This document shows, one piece after another, positions 16,120-25,245 of a stretch of 64,000 bases of DNA (within the stretch, counting starts at the first letter, position 1; every line of letters starts with the position of its first letter). Source of the stretch: CAYQNU01 sp964419055 (GTDB lineage: Bacteria > Bacteroidota > Bacteroidia > Flavobacteriales_D > Parvicellaceae). The translations under genes and the position numbers were made by a program. The stretch spans positions 62,001 through 126,000 of the forward strand of contig CAYQNU010000003.1 of NCBI GenBank assembly GCA_964419055.1, in the 5' to 3' direction. Under the pieces are notes generated by a model. The model saw nothing but the letters and a program-made list of their open reading frames with translations, ran no database searches and was not told where the DNA came from.

Positions 16120-17025
16120 TTACTCCAAATCCGTTTGTATAACTTGCAAAACTTCAAGGCTGGTGCGGTCGCATACAAAAGTCATAAGGCGCAAGTTATC
16201 AATATTGTAAGTGGTGTCGGCAGCGTTACTGGGCAATTGAACTGAAAAGTTGTTATAAATTTTGTCGCCAGTAGCTGCTGAACCTGAAATGATATTGGTT
16301 CCCCAAGTACCATTCAAACTGCCCACAAACATATTATGGTGATCATAATCTTCAAAAGTGATTCCTTGCCCTTCTTGTGGAGCTACCACAACTTTTTTAA
16401 TCAAGAAAACAATTAAATTATAATCGCCTGTTAAATTAGATAACACATCTGTTTCTGTATGAAAAAACAACCCTCTTGTGGTAGGGAAATAATTAAATTT
16501 TAATTGCAAATTTACCTTTGGCGATTTCACCAATTCGGCTTGCACACTGTTATTCCAATCAGAGAAAAACTGAAAGTAGTTCCCACCACTTTGTATCCTG
16601 TTTACCGTTCCGGCAGGATTAAAGGCAATATTCATAGCTGTGGCATACGCATCACCATCGGGTGTTCTAAAATCTGCTACAAACTCAGGTGGATTAGGCA
16701 CTTGAAACCCTCCTGTAGTACTTGCATGTACAGAGGCCACAAAAACACGACCTGGATTTGCATCTTCAATATTTTTAGCTACAATGGCAGCCGAAGGACA
16801 ATTGGTACACGTGTGTCCGGTATAATCTTCTAATAACACATTTTGTAAGGTGTTGGTATTAGTCGTCCAAGTGGGCCAAGGGTATGAAGCCGAATCACCT
16901 CCTGGAAACAAATCCCAATTTAAAGTGCCAAACTTCTGGGGTATGGGATTATCGATTTTATCACAAGAAGCAAAAGCTCCTGTAACTAATCCCAAAAATA
17001 CGATTGATTTAACTATTTTTTTCAT
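16120..17025 (-). CDS. Omp28-related lipoprotein with CXXC thioredoxin-like motif
   Basis: A 301-residue lipoprotein with lipobox FASC at Cys21. The next 40 residues are a linker, then the Omp28-type motif LLEDYTGHTCTNCPSAA places a CTNC pair at residues 73-76. This sits at the position of the thioredoxin CXXC, followed by a helix (AIVAKNIEDANPGRVFVASVH). The C-terminal 120 residues are beta-rich. Omp28 proteins are outer-membrane-associated in Bacteroidota; the CXXC suggests thiol-disulfide chemistry, but the substrate is not known. It is last in the operon tlpA - DUF6029-like - this gene, with only 4 bases between it and the barrel gene. Confidence 0.85.
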   Translation of the reverse strand: MKKIVKSIVFLGLVTGAFASCDKIDNPIPQKFGTLNWDLFPGGDSASYPWPTWTTNTNTLQNVLLEDYTGHTCTNCPSAAIVAKNIEDANPGRVFVASVHASTTGGFQVPNPPEFVADFRTPDGDAYATAMNIAFNPAGTVNRIQSGGNYFQFFSDWNNSVQAELVKSPKVNLQLKFNYFPTTRGLFFHTETDVLSNLTGDYNLIVFLIKKVVVAPQEGQGITFEDYDHHNMFVGSLNGTWGTNIISGSAATGDKIYNNFSVQLPSNAADTTYNIDNLRLMTFVCDRTSLEVLQVIQTDLE

Positions 17026-17029
17026 ACGA

Positions 17030-18721
17030 CTAAAAACTTGAGGTTAGCATAAAAGTAAATCCATTTGAAGCTGGCACTTGTCTGCACACACCACCCACAC
17101 AAAATACACCTGCACGTTGGCGTCCGTATTGTACCGAAAAACGATGCGGGCCTTTGATGTAGCCAGCTGTTCCCAATAAATAATGTATTTGTTGATTCTC
17201 TATTGGATTTCCAACATTGTATTGGTCAAGAACCGCAACAAACCAATGTGGGCTATAGGTATATTCTATCATTCCATACACCCAATTTCCTTGATCTTGT
17301 TTAGTAAAAAGAGTTTGTGCCTCGAATTTAAGTGCATGTTTTTTATTGATGTTATAGGTAAGATCCAACACAAAAATATCAGCAAAAATTAATTCGTGAT
17401 TTTTAGCTACCAATATGGCTCTATCATCAAACAAGAAATTAAAGTATTTGAATTTGGCTTTTACCGATTTGCTAAATTTCTTTTCGATAGTAAAATTCAC
17501 ATCTCTAAAGAAAATACTGTCGCTTTGTTGAAATAATTTGGCGTCATAACCTAGGCGAGTAGTAGTATCATCATTCAAAAAAGTACGTTGTGGAGCGTAA
17601 GCCGTGGCAAAATTGGCTGATACCACAAAAGGATATTTTCCACCAAAAACAGGCATATCTTTTGGGAATTTATACAATACCAAAGCTTGATATCCTATTT
17701 CACCATTTGGATTGGAAGCATAGGGATATAACGTGCCTGCAAGGGCATAGGTATGTTGCTCAGATAAAGTAGGTAAAAACCCAATCATTAAATCAGTTGG
17801 GCCTACTGCAACGTTAGTAGAACGCCACAATACATTATCGTTATGTTTGGCGGTAAGGTCAACGGAAAACCCTTTTGTCGAGTATCCTAGATTGACCAAA
17901 GCCCCTTTCCCTTTATTGTAAATGTAATCAAAATCGGTGTAAGTAGGATTAGGATAAGGATCGTTTTCTTTAATCATTAATTCACCTGAAAGTCTGAATT
18001 TCCCGTATCTCAAATTTATACGTCCACTATAAGCCCCAACATTTTTGGGTAATATGTAATCTTGTGTACGGTTATCATCATTGAATTTACTCACAAAACT
18101 ACCTCCAACAGTAATTTTTAATTTTGATTCACCCAATGCGCTGTCCAACAATTCATTCAAATTAATTTCACCATCAAAACCTCTAACGATTCCTGTTCCG
18201 TTTACAAAACCATCTTTAAAATAATGACGTTGTTTGCCAATAATTCCTTTCAGGTAAATTCCTTTATAAGGAGTATATTTCAATTTCACGCCATCTAGCG
18301 CATTGTCGATACCCAATTGCCGTTCTTCAAAAACGCGCAAAATCATACCTGTTCCAAATTGCTCATAAAAATGCCCAACCGTAACTTCTAAGTCCTCATT
18401 GCGCCAATTAGCGTAGCGGTATCCTAAACCAGTACCTTGAAAAGTAGTTGGATAGCCTTCCAAAGGATTTAAATAGGATTCATATCGAATTCCAGCATTA
18501 AAATTGCCTTTATTATAATTCAGATTCACAAAAGAGTTGACACCCATTTTATGATCAGGATTGGCCGCATTAATTAATGAATCGGCATTATAATATTGAG
18601 CAACCGTTTGAATGTTACCGCTCACGTTTCCAAGATTGTTATTGGATTCTTCTTGAGCAAAAAAAACTTGCCCTGAAACCAAGGCAAGTTGAGTTGTTAA
18701 AGCAATTTTTATAAATTTCAT
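17030..18721 (-). CDS. DUF6029-like outer-membrane beta-barrel protein
   Basis: A 563-residue exported protein with a signal peptide (about residues 1-22, ending FFAQ). The remainder is a succession of alternating, aromatic-rich beta strands, for example FNAGIRYESYLNP, LEVTVGHFYEQFG, GIYLKGIIGKQRHYF and RFSVQYGRQRAGVF, and it ends in Phe (LTSSF) like outer-membrane barrels. I recognise it as the DUF6029 family, with no assigned function. It lies between a TlpA-type thioredoxin and an Omp28-type CXXC lipoprotein with gaps of 25 and 4 bases, suggesting the three act together at the outer membrane. Confidence 0.78.
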   Translation of the reverse strand: MKFIKIALTTQLALVSGQVFFAQEESNNNLGNVSGNIQTVAQYYNADSLINAANPDHKMGVNSFVNLNYNKGNFNAGIRYESYLNPLEGYPTTFQGTGLGYRYANWRNEDLEVTVGHFYEQFGTGMILRVFEERQLGIDNALDGVKLKYTPYKGIYLKGIIGKQRHYFKDGFVNGTGIVRGFDGEINLNELLDSALGESKLKITVGGSFVSKFNDDNRTQDYILPKNVGAYSGRINLRYGKFRLSGELMIKENDPYPNPTYTDFDYIYNKGKGALVNLGYSTKGFSVDLTAKHNDNVLWRSTNVAVGPTDLMIGFLPTLSEQHTYALAGTLYPYASNPNGEIGYQALVLYKFPKDMPVFGGKYPFVVSANFATAYAPQRTFLNDDTTTRLGYDAKLFQQSDSIFFRDVNFTIEKKFSKSVKAKFKYFNFLFDDRAILVAKNHELIFADIFVLDLTYNINKKHALKFEAQTLFTKQDQGNWVYGMIEYTYSPHWFVAVLDQYNVGNPIENQQIHYLLGTAGYIKGPHRFSVQYGRQRAGVFCVGGVCRQVPASNGFTFMLTSSF

Positions 18722-18746
18722 TGGTTAAATGGAAAGCTATAATGGT

Positions 18747-19238
18747 TTATTTTGTTAACTTTTTGATTTGTTTATACAATTCTTCTTCGTCACCAGCAGC
18801 ATAATTATTGTGTTCCCAAACAATGTTTCCTTTACCATCAATCAAAAATGTATGCGGCACATTGTTTACGTTCATCGCTCTTTTCAAATCACCATTGGGA
18901 TCCAATAAAATTTGATATTCCCAACCTAATTGATTTACCATAGGTTCGACACGTCCAGTAGAACGAGCATCGTCAATTGATACGGCTATCACTTTTACAC
19001 CCGTAGCTTTTACCCACTCATCATATTCCTCGTTAATAGCATTTAATTCTTCTTTACAAGGCTTACACCAAGTTGCCCAAAAACTGATAACGATTGGTTT
19101 TCCATTGTTTGTTAATTTGGATATATCAACGGTTTTTCCGTTCATATCTACTAATTTAATTTCTGGTAATTTTTTTGTTTGAGCTACCGCTCCTAAAGTT
19201 AATAAAAGTCCTAATGTAAAGCTTACTAATGTTTTCAT
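18747..19238 (-). CDS. Periplasmic TlpA-like thioredoxin
   Basis: A 163-residue TlpA/ResA-type thiol-disulfide oxidoreductase. The signal peptide is residues 1-20, the active site WCKPC has Cys58 and Cys61, and the cis-proline region NVNNVPHTFLI and central KVIAVSIDDA strand are present. Such proteins reduce disulfides or maturing cytochromes in the periplasm. First gene of the operon with the DUF6029-like barrel and the Omp28-like lipoprotein, with a promoter at 19308-19341. Confidence 0.92.
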   Translation of the reverse strand: MKTLVSFTLGLLLTLGAVAQTKKLPEIKLVDMNGKTVDISKLTNNGKPIVISFWATWCKPCKEELNAINEEYDEWVKATGVKVIAVSIDDARSTGRVEPMVNQLGWEYQILLDPNGDLKRAMNVNNVPHTFLIDGKGNIVWEHNNYAAGDEEELYKQIKKLTK

Positions 19239-19307
19239 TTTAAATTGTATTTTTTATGGTTTCTAAAAATACTGCTTTTCAAATATCAAGCCGAATTTTT
19301 GTCCATT

Positions 19308-19341
19308 CAAAAGTAAAAAAAAATCAGATACCATTTACCAA
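19308..19341 (-). promoter_or_regulatory. Probable promoter of the tlpA-DUF6029-Omp28 operon
   Basis: On the minus strand TTG (19339-19341) is followed after 23 bases by TACTTTTG (19308-19315), matching the Bacteroidota -33/-7 pattern. It predicts a leader of about 65 bases. Confidence 0.55.
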
Positions 19342-19583
19342 CCTTAATCTATTATTTGCATTTATTCTTGGATTCCTATTTTGATATTTTGTGTAAAGAA
19401 AATTAACTAATCAATTATCCCTATCATTTAAAGAAATGCGCATCAATAAGAGTACTCTGTTTTGCTGGAATAATAAATAGAATTAGTTCCATTACTGATA
19501 ATTACTTTCTAAATGTTATTTTTTAATCCCGTTTAATGAAATTAAATTCTACATATTTTCGATTGTAATTATTGGTCAAAAAA

Positions 19584-19615
19584 AAAGAGGAATGTCACTA
19601 TGGACATCCCTCTTT
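19584..19615 (-). terminator. Intrinsic terminator of the T9SS thioredoxin-like gene
   Basis: Stem AAAGAGG-A-ATGTC pairing with GACAT-C-CCTCTTT, 6-base loop. On the minus strand it is followed by a T run (A run at 19578-19586 on the plus strand), about 25 bases after the stop at 19639. Confidence 0.85.
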
Positions 19616-19638
19616 AAAGGTTAAAATTGTGTTTCTAA

Positions 19639-21117
19639 TTATTTAGCAACAACGATTCTTTTTGTAACAACAGAGTTACCTGTTTTGATGTTTACTAAGT
19701 AAATACCAGCGTTTAATTCAGAAGCGTTTAATTCTACGTATTGAGTACCAACAACATTTCCTAATACTTCGTTGATTACTACTTGACCTACCATGTTAGT
19801 TACTTCAATTGAAGTTTCTAAAGATACTAAGTTTTCGAAAGTAACGACAGCTGTAGTATTAACTGGGTTAGGGTAAACTTCCATATCAACTACATTGTTT
19901 TCTTCGATTGCAGTATATGTACCTGATTTCATACTTCCAAAATCAGTAGATAAAAAGTCAGAAATTTTAACTAACTCTAAATTGTTTCCATCAACTAATC
20001 TCACAAAACCAACACCATATCCAGAGTTCATACCGTCACCGTAAGAATCGTTAACAGTCAATTTGTAACAATCGTTGTTAGCCAAACTTACTAAAACAGA
20101 TGGTTTTGGATAAGCACCGTTTGAAGAAGCATCTGTGTAAGGACCACCAGAAGCAACTGTTTGGTTGTTAGCTTTTTTCAAGTTCCAAATAGTTTCTGAA
20201 CCATAACGATCTGTTGTAATTTCTACAGTTACAGTTGAAGTTCCTGAAGTTTTAGCTAAAGTAACTGCTTGAATAACTGTATTATTATTAGCATTAACAT
20301 CTGTTCCATTTACCACTCTTACAGTTAAAGTAGTGTTAGCAGAAATTGTAACTGGCACAGTAACTTCTTGAATTGCAAATTGAGCTAATACTTGAGTAGT
20401 AACACCTGAACCTAATACGGTTGTACCGTCTAAAACTTCAACTGTAACACCAGCAGGTAAAGATTGGTCACCTTTGTTTTGAACTCTTACTTTTGCATTC
20501 ATAGTTCCACAAGTTGTTACATCGCCTGTGTAAGAGAAAACTGAAGGATCAATTCCAGTTGTTCCTGAGTGAGCAGCAATATTAGCATTAACGTTAGCTA
20601 CGTGATTTGCAGTACTCATTTGACCTGACTCCTCTAAATATCTATCAGGATAAATAGTGTAAACAGTTGGAAAATAACCAATGCCTAAAGTATTAGCAAT
20701 TGTTGAATTATCAATAATTGGGTAAGGAGTACCTGTAACCCAATCTCCTTGAGTAGTTGAATTACATCCTGTTGAACCATATAGACACTGCGTATTTGTT
20801 GTGTTATCACCCTCTATGAATAATACCATAATTGTATTAGTTGTAGTAGCACTTACACCTGGCATTCCAGAAGGTCCGTGATTAACATACAAATCTCTTA
20901 GAGCATGTGTATTGTGGTAATTCCAACATGGACCACACCATGTGGCCGACACGTCAAGAACTACAGTGTACCCTTGATCTAAATAATCATATAATGTGTG
21001 GCTAGTTGAATTTAAGTCAACTCCTGTAAAATTAGGAGCAACAGAACCGTCAGGCAACTGAGCCGTGGCAGTCAATGCGCCTAATGCTAGCATTGAAGAT
21101 AGTAATACTTTTTTCAT
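19639..21117 (-). CDS. Thioredoxin-like T9SS cargo protein with type A sorting domain
   Basis: A 492-residue secreted protein. Signal peptide residues 1-20 (ending TATAQ); thioredoxin-like domain about 22-190 with active site TWCGPCWNYH (Cys61, Cys64); a CARDB/Ig-like domain about 205-290; a further beta-rich domain with NDSYGDGMN about 295-400. A type A T9SS C-terminal domain follows from about 415 (DMEVYPNPVNTTAVV, LNAGIYLVNIKTG, ending KRIVVAK). The protein should cross the outer membrane through T9SS and be released or attached to the surface. A secreted CXXC protein implies redox activity outside the cell. Single-gene transcript with a clear terminator. Confidence 0.9.
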   Translation of the reverse strand: MKKVLLSSMLALGALTATAQLPDGSVAPNFTGVDLNSTSHTLYDYLDQGYTVVLDVSATWCGPCWNYHNTHALRDLYVNHGPSGMPGVSATTTNTIMVLFIEGDNTTNTQCLYGSTGCNSTTQGDWVTGTPYPIIDNSTIANTLGIGYFPTVYTIYPDRYLEESGQMSTANHVANVNANIAAHSGTTGIDPSVFSYTGDVTTCGTMNAKVRVQNKGDQSLPAGVTVEVLDGTTVLGSGVTTQVLAQFAIQEVTVPVTISANTTLTVRVVNGTDVNANNNTVIQAVTLAKTSGTSTVTVEITTDRYGSETIWNLKKANNQTVASGGPYTDASSNGAYPKPSVLVSLANNDCYKLTVNDSYGDGMNSGYGVGFVRLVDGNNLELVKISDFLSTDFGSMKSGTYTAIEENNVVDMEVYPNPVNTTAVVTFENLVSLETSIEVTNMVGQVVINEVLGNVVGTQYVELNASELNAGIYLVNIKTGNSVVTKRIVVAK

Positions 21118-21148
21118 ATTTTTTCGTTATTTAAATTGATTAATAGAC

Positions 21149-21185
21149 CAAAGATATGTGAATTTTATCTGCCTGCCTTTCAAAA
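21149..21185 (-). promoter_or_regulatory. Probable promoter of the T9SS thioredoxin-like gene
   Basis: TATCTTTG on the minus strand (21149-21156) matches TAnnTTTG; a TTTG (21181-21184) lies 24 bases upstream, slightly more than the usual spacing. Leader about 25-30 bases. Confidence 0.5.
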
Positions 21186-21255
21186 TAAACCTCCTTTCTT
21201 GGAATCCTAAAATTTACATTAATTTAAAAATACAATAACACTGTATGCATATATG

Positions 21256-21286
21256 TTTGAATGAATCTTTTTTTCACTTACTTTTG
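21256..21286 (+). promoter_or_regulatory. Bacteroidota-type promoter
   Basis: TTTG (21256-21259), 19 bases, TACTTTTG (21279-21286): an excellent match to the Bacteroidota consensus. It lies 35 bases before the ATG of the T9SS protein at 21322. Confidence 0.75.
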
Positions 21287-21321
21287 TATCATTCAATTAT
21301 ATACTATAAAATTATTGCACT

Positions 21322-22101
21322 ATGAAAAAATTATTACTTTTCTCAATTACGCTTTTTATAGGTGGATTTGCCTATTCTCAATTAAAGGTAGTTTACCCTG
21401 GTAATTTAACGACCGATATTAATGGCACTACAGTTGAGGTAAATCAGCCGGCATCAACGCTTGATATGAAATATGAAGCTTGGATTGTAAACCTTGGTAC
21501 GTCTGCCGTTACCTTAAAATGTAGAAGAACTGAGATTGATGTTTTATCGGGCACCACCAATGCAACTTGTTGGAATATTTGCCCTCCTTATTTAAATGCT
21601 GGTGCAAAACCAACCTATGTAGCCAATATTTCTAATGTGGACTTAACTCAAACTATTGCTCCAAATGATACGAACAAAACTTTTGCAGGACATTATACGC
21701 CTGAAAATCTTTCGGGGTGTTCGGTAATGCTTTTTGAATGGTTTGACGGTGCTGCTCCTTCTGTGACGTTGGCTAGCTTGTATGTAAGATTCATTCATAA
21801 CGGAACCAATCTTTGCACAGCTTCCATAAATGAACAGACAACTTTTGTACCTACAAAACTATATCCTAATCCTACTGCTTCAAATTTATCGATTGAAATT
21901 GATGGTGATTTTTTAATCAGCAAGCCTTTACAGTATGAAATAATTAATATTTTGGGTGAAGTTGTGGAGTTATCTTCATTTACATCCAATTCAAATTCTC
22001 AGCAATTATCTGTTGAACATTTAAAAGACGGTATTTATTTTATCCGTTTTAAACACAACGGTAGCGCAATTAGCACTCAGAAATTTACAGTTAGCAAGTA
22101 A
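21322..22101 (+). CDS. Small T9SS cargo protein, type A sorting domain
   Basis: A 259-residue secreted protein: signal peptide residues 1-19 (ending AYSQ), one beta-sandwich domain about 20-160 with several Cys (CRRTE, CWNICPP, LSGCS), then a type A T9SS sorting domain from about 175. That domain shows LYPNPTASNLSIEI, GIYFIRFKHNG and ends TQKFTVSK. The central domain resembles the short NLG...V.C/LKV-type beta domain seen in many Bacteroidota T9SS substrates; its function is unknown. It has its own promoter and converges on the sirtuin gene 18 bases downstream. Confidence 0.85.
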   Translation: MKKLLLFSITLFIGGFAYSQLKVVYPGNLTTDINGTTVEVNQPASTLDMKYEAWIVNLGTSAVTLKCRRTEIDVLSGTTNATCWNICPPYLNAGAKPTYVANISNVDLTQTIAPNDTNKTFAGHYTPENLSGCSVMLFEWFDGAAPSVTLASLYVRFIHNGTNLCTASINEQTTFVPTKLYPNPTASNLSIEIDGDFLISKPLQYEIINILGEVVELSSFTSNSNSQQLSVEHLKDGIYFIRFKHNGSAISTQKFTVSK

Positions 22102-22119
22102 AATATAACGGAAACATTT

Positions 22120-22821
22120 CTATTTAAGAAGAAATTCGAATTCAGGGATAAGCAATTTAGCCACTTTAGGAACACCTGAAGTGGCTTTTTCTTTAAATAA
22201 AGTAAGATTTTTTGTATTGGTTACTTTTACATGACCTGGATCTACTAAAAACTTTTTGCACCTTTCGGGAACTGCGTGCACTAAGTAAGCTGCAGGATAA
22301 ACATTTAGAGAGGTCCCTACAATTAAAAAAATATCGGCTTTTGAAGCAAGATCTTGAGCAACAACCATATTGGGAACATCTTCACCAAACCAAACAATAT
22401 TAGGTCTGAGCTGACCTCCTGCTTCACAAACATCTCCTAAAGAGATCGATTTATCCGTTACATCAATTATTTCATTTGTCTTAACACTTTTTGCTTCATG
22501 TAAAAGTCCGTGAAGATGCACCACTTTAGAACTACCGGCACGCTCATGTAAATTATCGACATTTTGCGTAATGACTGTAATATCAAAATACTTTTCCATT
22601 TCAGCAATACAAAAATGCGCTTCATTAGGTCGTGCTGCTTGTGCTTGTGCTCTTCTTTGATTATAAAATTCTAAAACCAAAGCTGGATTTTTATCCCATG
22701 CTTCGGGTGTTGCGACATCCTCAATATTGTAATTTTCCCACAGACCATCACTGTCACGAAAAGTTTTTAATCCACTTTCCTGACTAATGCCTGCACCAGT
22801 AAATACAATTAATTTTTTCAC
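22120..22821 (-). CDS. cobB: SIR2-family NAD-dependent protein deacylase
   Basis: A 233-residue sirtuin that removes acyl groups from lysines using NAD. Motifs: GAGISQESGL (residues 8-17), FRDSDGLW, TQNVDNLHERAG with the catalytic HLHG following, and GTSLNVYPA. The pair Y-x-x-R in FYNQRR (near residue 53) is the signature of class III, SIRT5/CobB-like enzymes that prefer acidic acyl groups such as succinyl. The usual first zinc CXXC is missing and only one Cys (DVCEAGG) remains in the second, so the structural zinc site appears lost. Monocistronic; shares its 5' region with the divergent malic enzyme gene. Confidence 0.9.
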   Translation of the reverse strand: MKKLIVFTGAGISQESGLKTFRDSDGLWENYNIEDVATPEAWDKNPALVLEFYNQRRAQAQAARPNEAHFCIAEMEKYFDITVITQNVDNLHERAGSSKVVHLHGLLHEAKSVKTNEIIDVTDKSISLGDVCEAGGQLRPNIVWFGEDVPNMVVAQDLASKADIFLIVGTSLNVYPAAYLVHAVPERCKKFLVDPGHVKVTNTKNLTLFKEKATSGVPKVAKLLIPEFEFLLK

Positions 22822-22898
22822 TTCACTTATTTGATTCGCAATGCTAAAGTACCAAAATTTTTAATCCGTGAAAATAAAAATGCAAATTCTCTATTAAT

Positions 22899-22906
22899 TA
22901 TGTTTG
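22899..22906 (+). promoter_or_regulatory. Possible -7 element for maeB
   Basis: TATGTTTG matches TAnnTTTG, 64 bases before the ATG at 22970. No clear -33 element was seen. Confidence 0.4.
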
Positions 22907-22969
22907 CAATATGCGTAATTTTAGCATTCAATTTGAACAAAATACTTTTTGTTTACATTAAAAACATTT

Positions 22970-25234
22970 ATGAAATCAAGAAAAAAAGAGGCGTTAGATT
23001 ATCACAGTCAAGGTAGAAAAGGAAAAATTGAAGTTGTTCCGACAAAACCCTACAGTACTCAACGAGATTTATCCTTGGCTTATTCACCGGGTGTTGCTGA
23101 GCCATGTATGGAAATATTTAGAAATAAAAGCGATGTTTATAATTATACGGCTAAAGGGAATTTAGTGGCGGTTATTTCCAACGGCACGGCCGTTTTGGGG
23201 CTTGGAGATATTGGTCCAGAAGCTTCAAAACCTGTGATGGAAGGAAAAGGATTATTATTTAAGATTTTTGCTGATATTGATGTATTTGACATTGAGGTTG
23301 ATGCCAGTGATGTTGACCTTTTTGTACAAACGGTAAAAGCCATTGCACCTACTTTTGGAGGTATAAATTTGGAAGACATAAAAGCTCCTGAAGCTTTTGA
23401 AATAGAACGGAGACTTAAAGCGGAATTAAATATTCCCATTATGCATGATGACCAACACGGTACTGCTATCATTTCATCCGCGGCACTTATTAATGCCCTG
23501 GAAATTGCCAAAAAGAAAATAGATAAAGTTAAAATCGTTATCAATGGAGCGGGTGCAGCTGCTATATCTTGTGCCAAATTATATGTTTCGTTAGGTGTGA
23601 ATCGTTCCAATATTTTCATGTTCGATTCCAAAGGTTTAATTCATGAAAATCGCACCAACTTAGATGACGAAAAATTAGCTTTTACTCAAAAAGGTAAGGA
23701 GTTGACGTTGGACGAAGCGTTTGTGGGGGCAGATGTATTTTTAGGACTCTCAAAAGGTAATATTGTGTCGAAGCAAATGATTCAGTCAATGGCAAAAAAC
23801 CCCGTTGTATTTGCTTTAGCCAATCCTGAACCTGAAATATCCTATAAAGATGCAGTGGATTCTAGAGAAGACATCATCATTGCTACTGGAAGAAGTGATC
23901 ATCCTAATCAAGTAAACAATGTATTAGGATTTCCGTATATTTTTAGAGGAGCATTAGATGTGCGCGCTACCTGTATCAACGAAGAAATGAAATTAGCCGC
24001 TGTTAAAGCTATTGCTGCTCTTGCAAAAGAAGCCGTTCCTGAAGAGGTCAACTCTGCCTATGATGAAAGAAATTTATCATTTGGACCCAACCAAATTATA
24101 CCAAAACCTTTAGATCCAAGGCTTATTTATTGGGTGGCACCAGCAGTCGCAAAAGCTGCTATGGAATCAGGAGTTGCTACCAATCCTATTAGCGATTGGG
24201 ATGGATATGTTTCTACATTGAAAAAAAGATTGGGACTGGACAACAAACTGATCAAAAACATTACTGAAAAAGCTCGCAGAAATCCAAAAAGAGTTGTTTT
24301 TGCTGAAGCAGATAATTATAAAATCCTTAAGGCAGCTTATTTAGCTTATGATGAAGGTATAGCTTATCCTATTTTGTTAGGAGATGCTAAAACCATCAAA
24401 ACCATGATTAAAGAATACGGTTTAGATTTTGGAGATAGCCCAATAATTGACCCTAGATCTGCTTCAGAAGAGGAAAGAAGAAGTCGTTATGCTCAAATTT
24501 TATTTGAAAAAAGAAAAAGACGAGGACTTACTTTATTTGAAGCCAATAAATGGATGCGTGAACGAAATTATTTTGCTTCTTCCATGGTAGAAACAGGTGA
24601 AGCTGACGCGATGATTTCTGGATTAACCCGTAACTATGGTAACACCATTAAACCCGCACTACAAGTAATAGGCGTAGATGAAGGTGTCAACAAAATTGCT
24701 GGAATGTACATTTTAATGACTAAAGATGGCCCTTACTTTTTCGCAGACACAACGGTTAATCACAATCCTACATCCAAAGAAATAGTTGATATTACTTTAT
24801 TAGTAGCCAAAATGGTGAGACGATTTAAAGTTATACCAAGAGTTGCTTTATTAAGTTATTCTAACTTTGGATCAAACGAAGGTGAAGACGGAATCAAAAT
24901 GAGAGATGCCGCCAAATTTTTGCACGAAGAACACCCAAACTTAATTGTTGACGGTGACATTCAAGCAAATTTTGCTTTAAATACAGAGTTAATGAAAGAT
25001 TTCTTTCCTTTCTCAGAATTAGCCAATAAAAGCGCTAACACGTTTATTTTCCCAAATTTGTCTGCTGGAAATACCGCCTACAAAATGGTTCAGGAAATTA
25101 GTGAAATGGAGGCTATTGGGCCTATTTTATTAGGAATGAAAAAACCTGTTCATGTGCTTCAAATAGGTTCATCTGTAAGAGAAATTCTAAATATGATTAC
25201 CGTGGCTGTTGCCGATGTTCAAACCAGAAAATAA
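22970..25234 (+). CDS. maeB: NADP-type malic enzyme fused to phosphotransacetylase-like domain (MaeB)
   Basis: Converts malate to pyruvate and CO2 with reduction of NAD(P). I chose ATG 22970 (MKSRKKEALDYHSQGRKGKI) rather than an in-frame TTG 21 bases upstream, giving 754 residues, normal for MaeB. N-terminal malic domain about 15-155 with YSTQRDLSLAYSPGVAEPC; catalytic and metal-binding IPIMHDDQHGTA near 150; NAD-binding domain about 160-390 (VINGAGAAAISCAKLY); phosphotransacetylase-like domain about 425-754 (RVVFAEADNYKILKAA, SGLTRNYG, PNLSAGNTAYKM). In known MaeB proteins the C-terminal part is regulatory (acetyl-CoA sensing) rather than an active PTA. A cob(I)alamin adenosyltransferase gene follows after 11 bases. 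Confidence 0.95.
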   Translation: MKSRKKEALDYHSQGRKGKIEVVPTKPYSTQRDLSLAYSPGVAEPCMEIFRNKSDVYNYTAKGNLVAVISNGTAVLGLGDIGPEASKPVMEGKGLLFKIFADIDVFDIEVDASDVDLFVQTVKAIAPTFGGINLEDIKAPEAFEIERRLKAELNIPIMHDDQHGTAIISSAALINALEIAKKKIDKVKIVINGAGAAAISCAKLYVSLGVNRSNIFMFDSKGLIHENRTNLDDEKLAFTQKGKELTLDEAFVGADVFLGLSKGNIVSKQMIQSMAKNPVVFALANPEPEISYKDAVDSREDIIIATGRSDHPNQVNNVLGFPYIFRGALDVRATCINEEMKLAAVKAIAALAKEAVPEEVNSAYDERNLSFGPNQIIPKPLDPRLIYWVAPAVAKAAMESGVATNPISDWDGYVSTLKKRLGLDNKLIKNITEKARRNPKRVVFAEADNYKILKAAYLAYDEGIAYPILLGDAKTIKTMIKEYGLDFGDSPIIDPRSASEEERRSRYAQILFEKRKRRGLTLFEANKWMRERNYFASSMVETGEADAMISGLTRNYGNTIKPALQVIGVDEGVNKIAGMYILMTKDGPYFFADTTVNHNPTSKEIVDITLLVAKMVRRFKVIPRVALLSYSNFGSNEGEDGIKMRDAAKFLHEEHPNLIVDGDIQANFALNTELMKDFFPFSELANKSANTFIFPNLSAGNTAYKMVQEISEMEAIGPILLGMKKPVHVLQIGSSVREILNMITVAVADVQTRK

Positions 25235-25245
25235 CGATTGTTTCT

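Larger units (their letters stand above)
19239..19638. other. 400-base intergenic region
   Basis: No convincing reading frame or structured RNA was seen. It contains the probable tlpA promoter near 19308-19341 and the terminator of the T9SS thioredoxin gene at 19584-19615. The part between about 19345 and 19580 is AT-rich and featureless to me. Confidence 0.6.

Noticed and set aside
22949..22969. TTG start 21 bases upstream for the malic enzyme
   Set aside because: ATG 22970 starts at the position usual for MaeB proteins, and the extra residues (FTLKTF) match nothing in the family.
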